Part shown: in pieces, positions 12,931 through 13,177 of the stretch
Position numbering within the stretch: position 1 is the stretch's first letter
Layout: every line of letters begins with the position of its first letter
From: JAFMPW01 sp040830565
Lineage (GTDB): Bacteria; Bacteroidota; Bacteroidia; Flavobacteriales; Flavobacteriaceae
Reading direction: 5' to 3'
DNA length: 13,177 bases
Assembly: GCA_040830565.1 (NCBI GenBank)
Contig: JBFOMC010000366.1
Location: forward strand, 1 to 13,177
Notes under the pieces: generated by a model
The model's database searches: none
The model's input: the letters and a program-made list of their open reading frames with translations, nothing else
What the model was told of the DNA's origin: nothing
Position numbers and translations under genes: made by a program

Positions 12931-13177
12931 TCAGATTTGATGCGCTGGTTTTAAGAGGTCGTTCACGGTTTTCACGGGATTGAAAGTGATCAGTGGGACT
13001 TCAACAAAGACCGTATTCCAAAATGCCATTGCACCATTCCAAAGACCAGGTAATTCCAAGGCTTTTAGATCTCTTCCATCTTTTGTTTTATTTGTGATAA
13101 AGCCTTGTTTAGGGTCTACATAGTTCAGAAGATTGTATTTCTCTCCCCTGTGATTCTTAACACCACAGACCAGATCT
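12931..13177 (-). CDS. DUF4301 family protein, C-terminal fragment (runs off the window)
   Basis: The minus strand from the window edge to the TGA at 12931 is open and reads ...DLVCGVKNHRGEKYNLL, then YVDPKQGFIT, LKALELPGLWNGAMAFWNT, VFVEVPLITFNPVKTVNDL and ends LKPAHQI. This is the characteristic C-terminus of the DUF4301 proteins of Bacteroidota, recognised from memory (GLWNGAM, FNPVKTVNDLL). They are cytoplasmic proteins of about 500 residues, suspected of nucleotidyltransferase-like folds; no function is established to my knowledge. About 82 codons are present; the start lies outside. A terminator follows 28 bases downstream, so the gene is not in an operon with the PepSY-like gene. Confidence 0.88.
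   Translation of the reverse strand, partial: DLVCGVKNHRGEKYNLLNYVDPKQGFITNKTKDGRDLKALELPGLWNGAMAFWNTVFVEVPLITFNPVKTVNDLLKPAHQI

Overview
The window looks like chromosomal DNA of a marine-type Flavobacteriaceae (Bacteroidota). The evidence is low G+C, many proteins of flavobacterial type (DUF3127, DUF4301, PepSY-like secreted proteins, a KETAHQ-type histidine kinase), a TonB-dependent receptor behind a TPP riboswitch, and two exact Bacteroidota -7 boxes (TATCTTTG) instead of E. coli-type promoters. The genus cannot be read from the sequence. No tRNA, rRNA, CRISPR array, insertion sequence or phage gene was seen, and the window is densely coding.

Left part (1-4930). On the minus strand a flavin reductase-like protein, a methyltransferase with two predicted membrane helices, and the N-terminus of a DUF3127 protein (cut by the window edge) form a probable operon. 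Divergent from it is a plus-strand pair, a membrane histidine kinase and a small zinc-ribbon membrane protein. They meet tail to tail with a minus-strand greA-HIT pair. greA has a structured leader carrying two nested stem-loops directly downstream of a -7 box. A Rieske-like lipoprotein gene diverges from greA.

Middle (4930-7435). A single TonB-dependent outer membrane receptor is read on the minus strand behind a recognisable TPP (THI-box) aptamer, so it is very probably a thiamin or thiamin-precursor importer. Its leader contains a perfect hairpin that includes the start codon, and a 7-base stretch that could pair with the 5' end of the aptamer. Together these suggest translational control.

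Right part (7436-13177). A hybrid histidine kinase (HisKA, HATPase, receiver, HPt) faces, tail to tail with a 26-bp overlap, an NtrC-type sigma54-dependent response regulator. Upstream of the regulator lie three small exported or membrane-anchored proteins on the minus strand, each with its own terminator. Two are PepSY-like paralogues (about 60% identical in the mature part) and a 60-residue unknown lies between them. The paralogues share an upstream layout: a -24/-12-like element and, at the same distance about 100-140 bp further upstream, a pair of GTGTAA-type sites. This is how an NtrC-type activator would be expected to work. I propose, as inference, a phosphorelay (hybrid kinase to NtrC-type regulator) controlling this small envelope-protein group. 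The last gene is the C-terminus of a DUF4301 protein, cut by the window edge.
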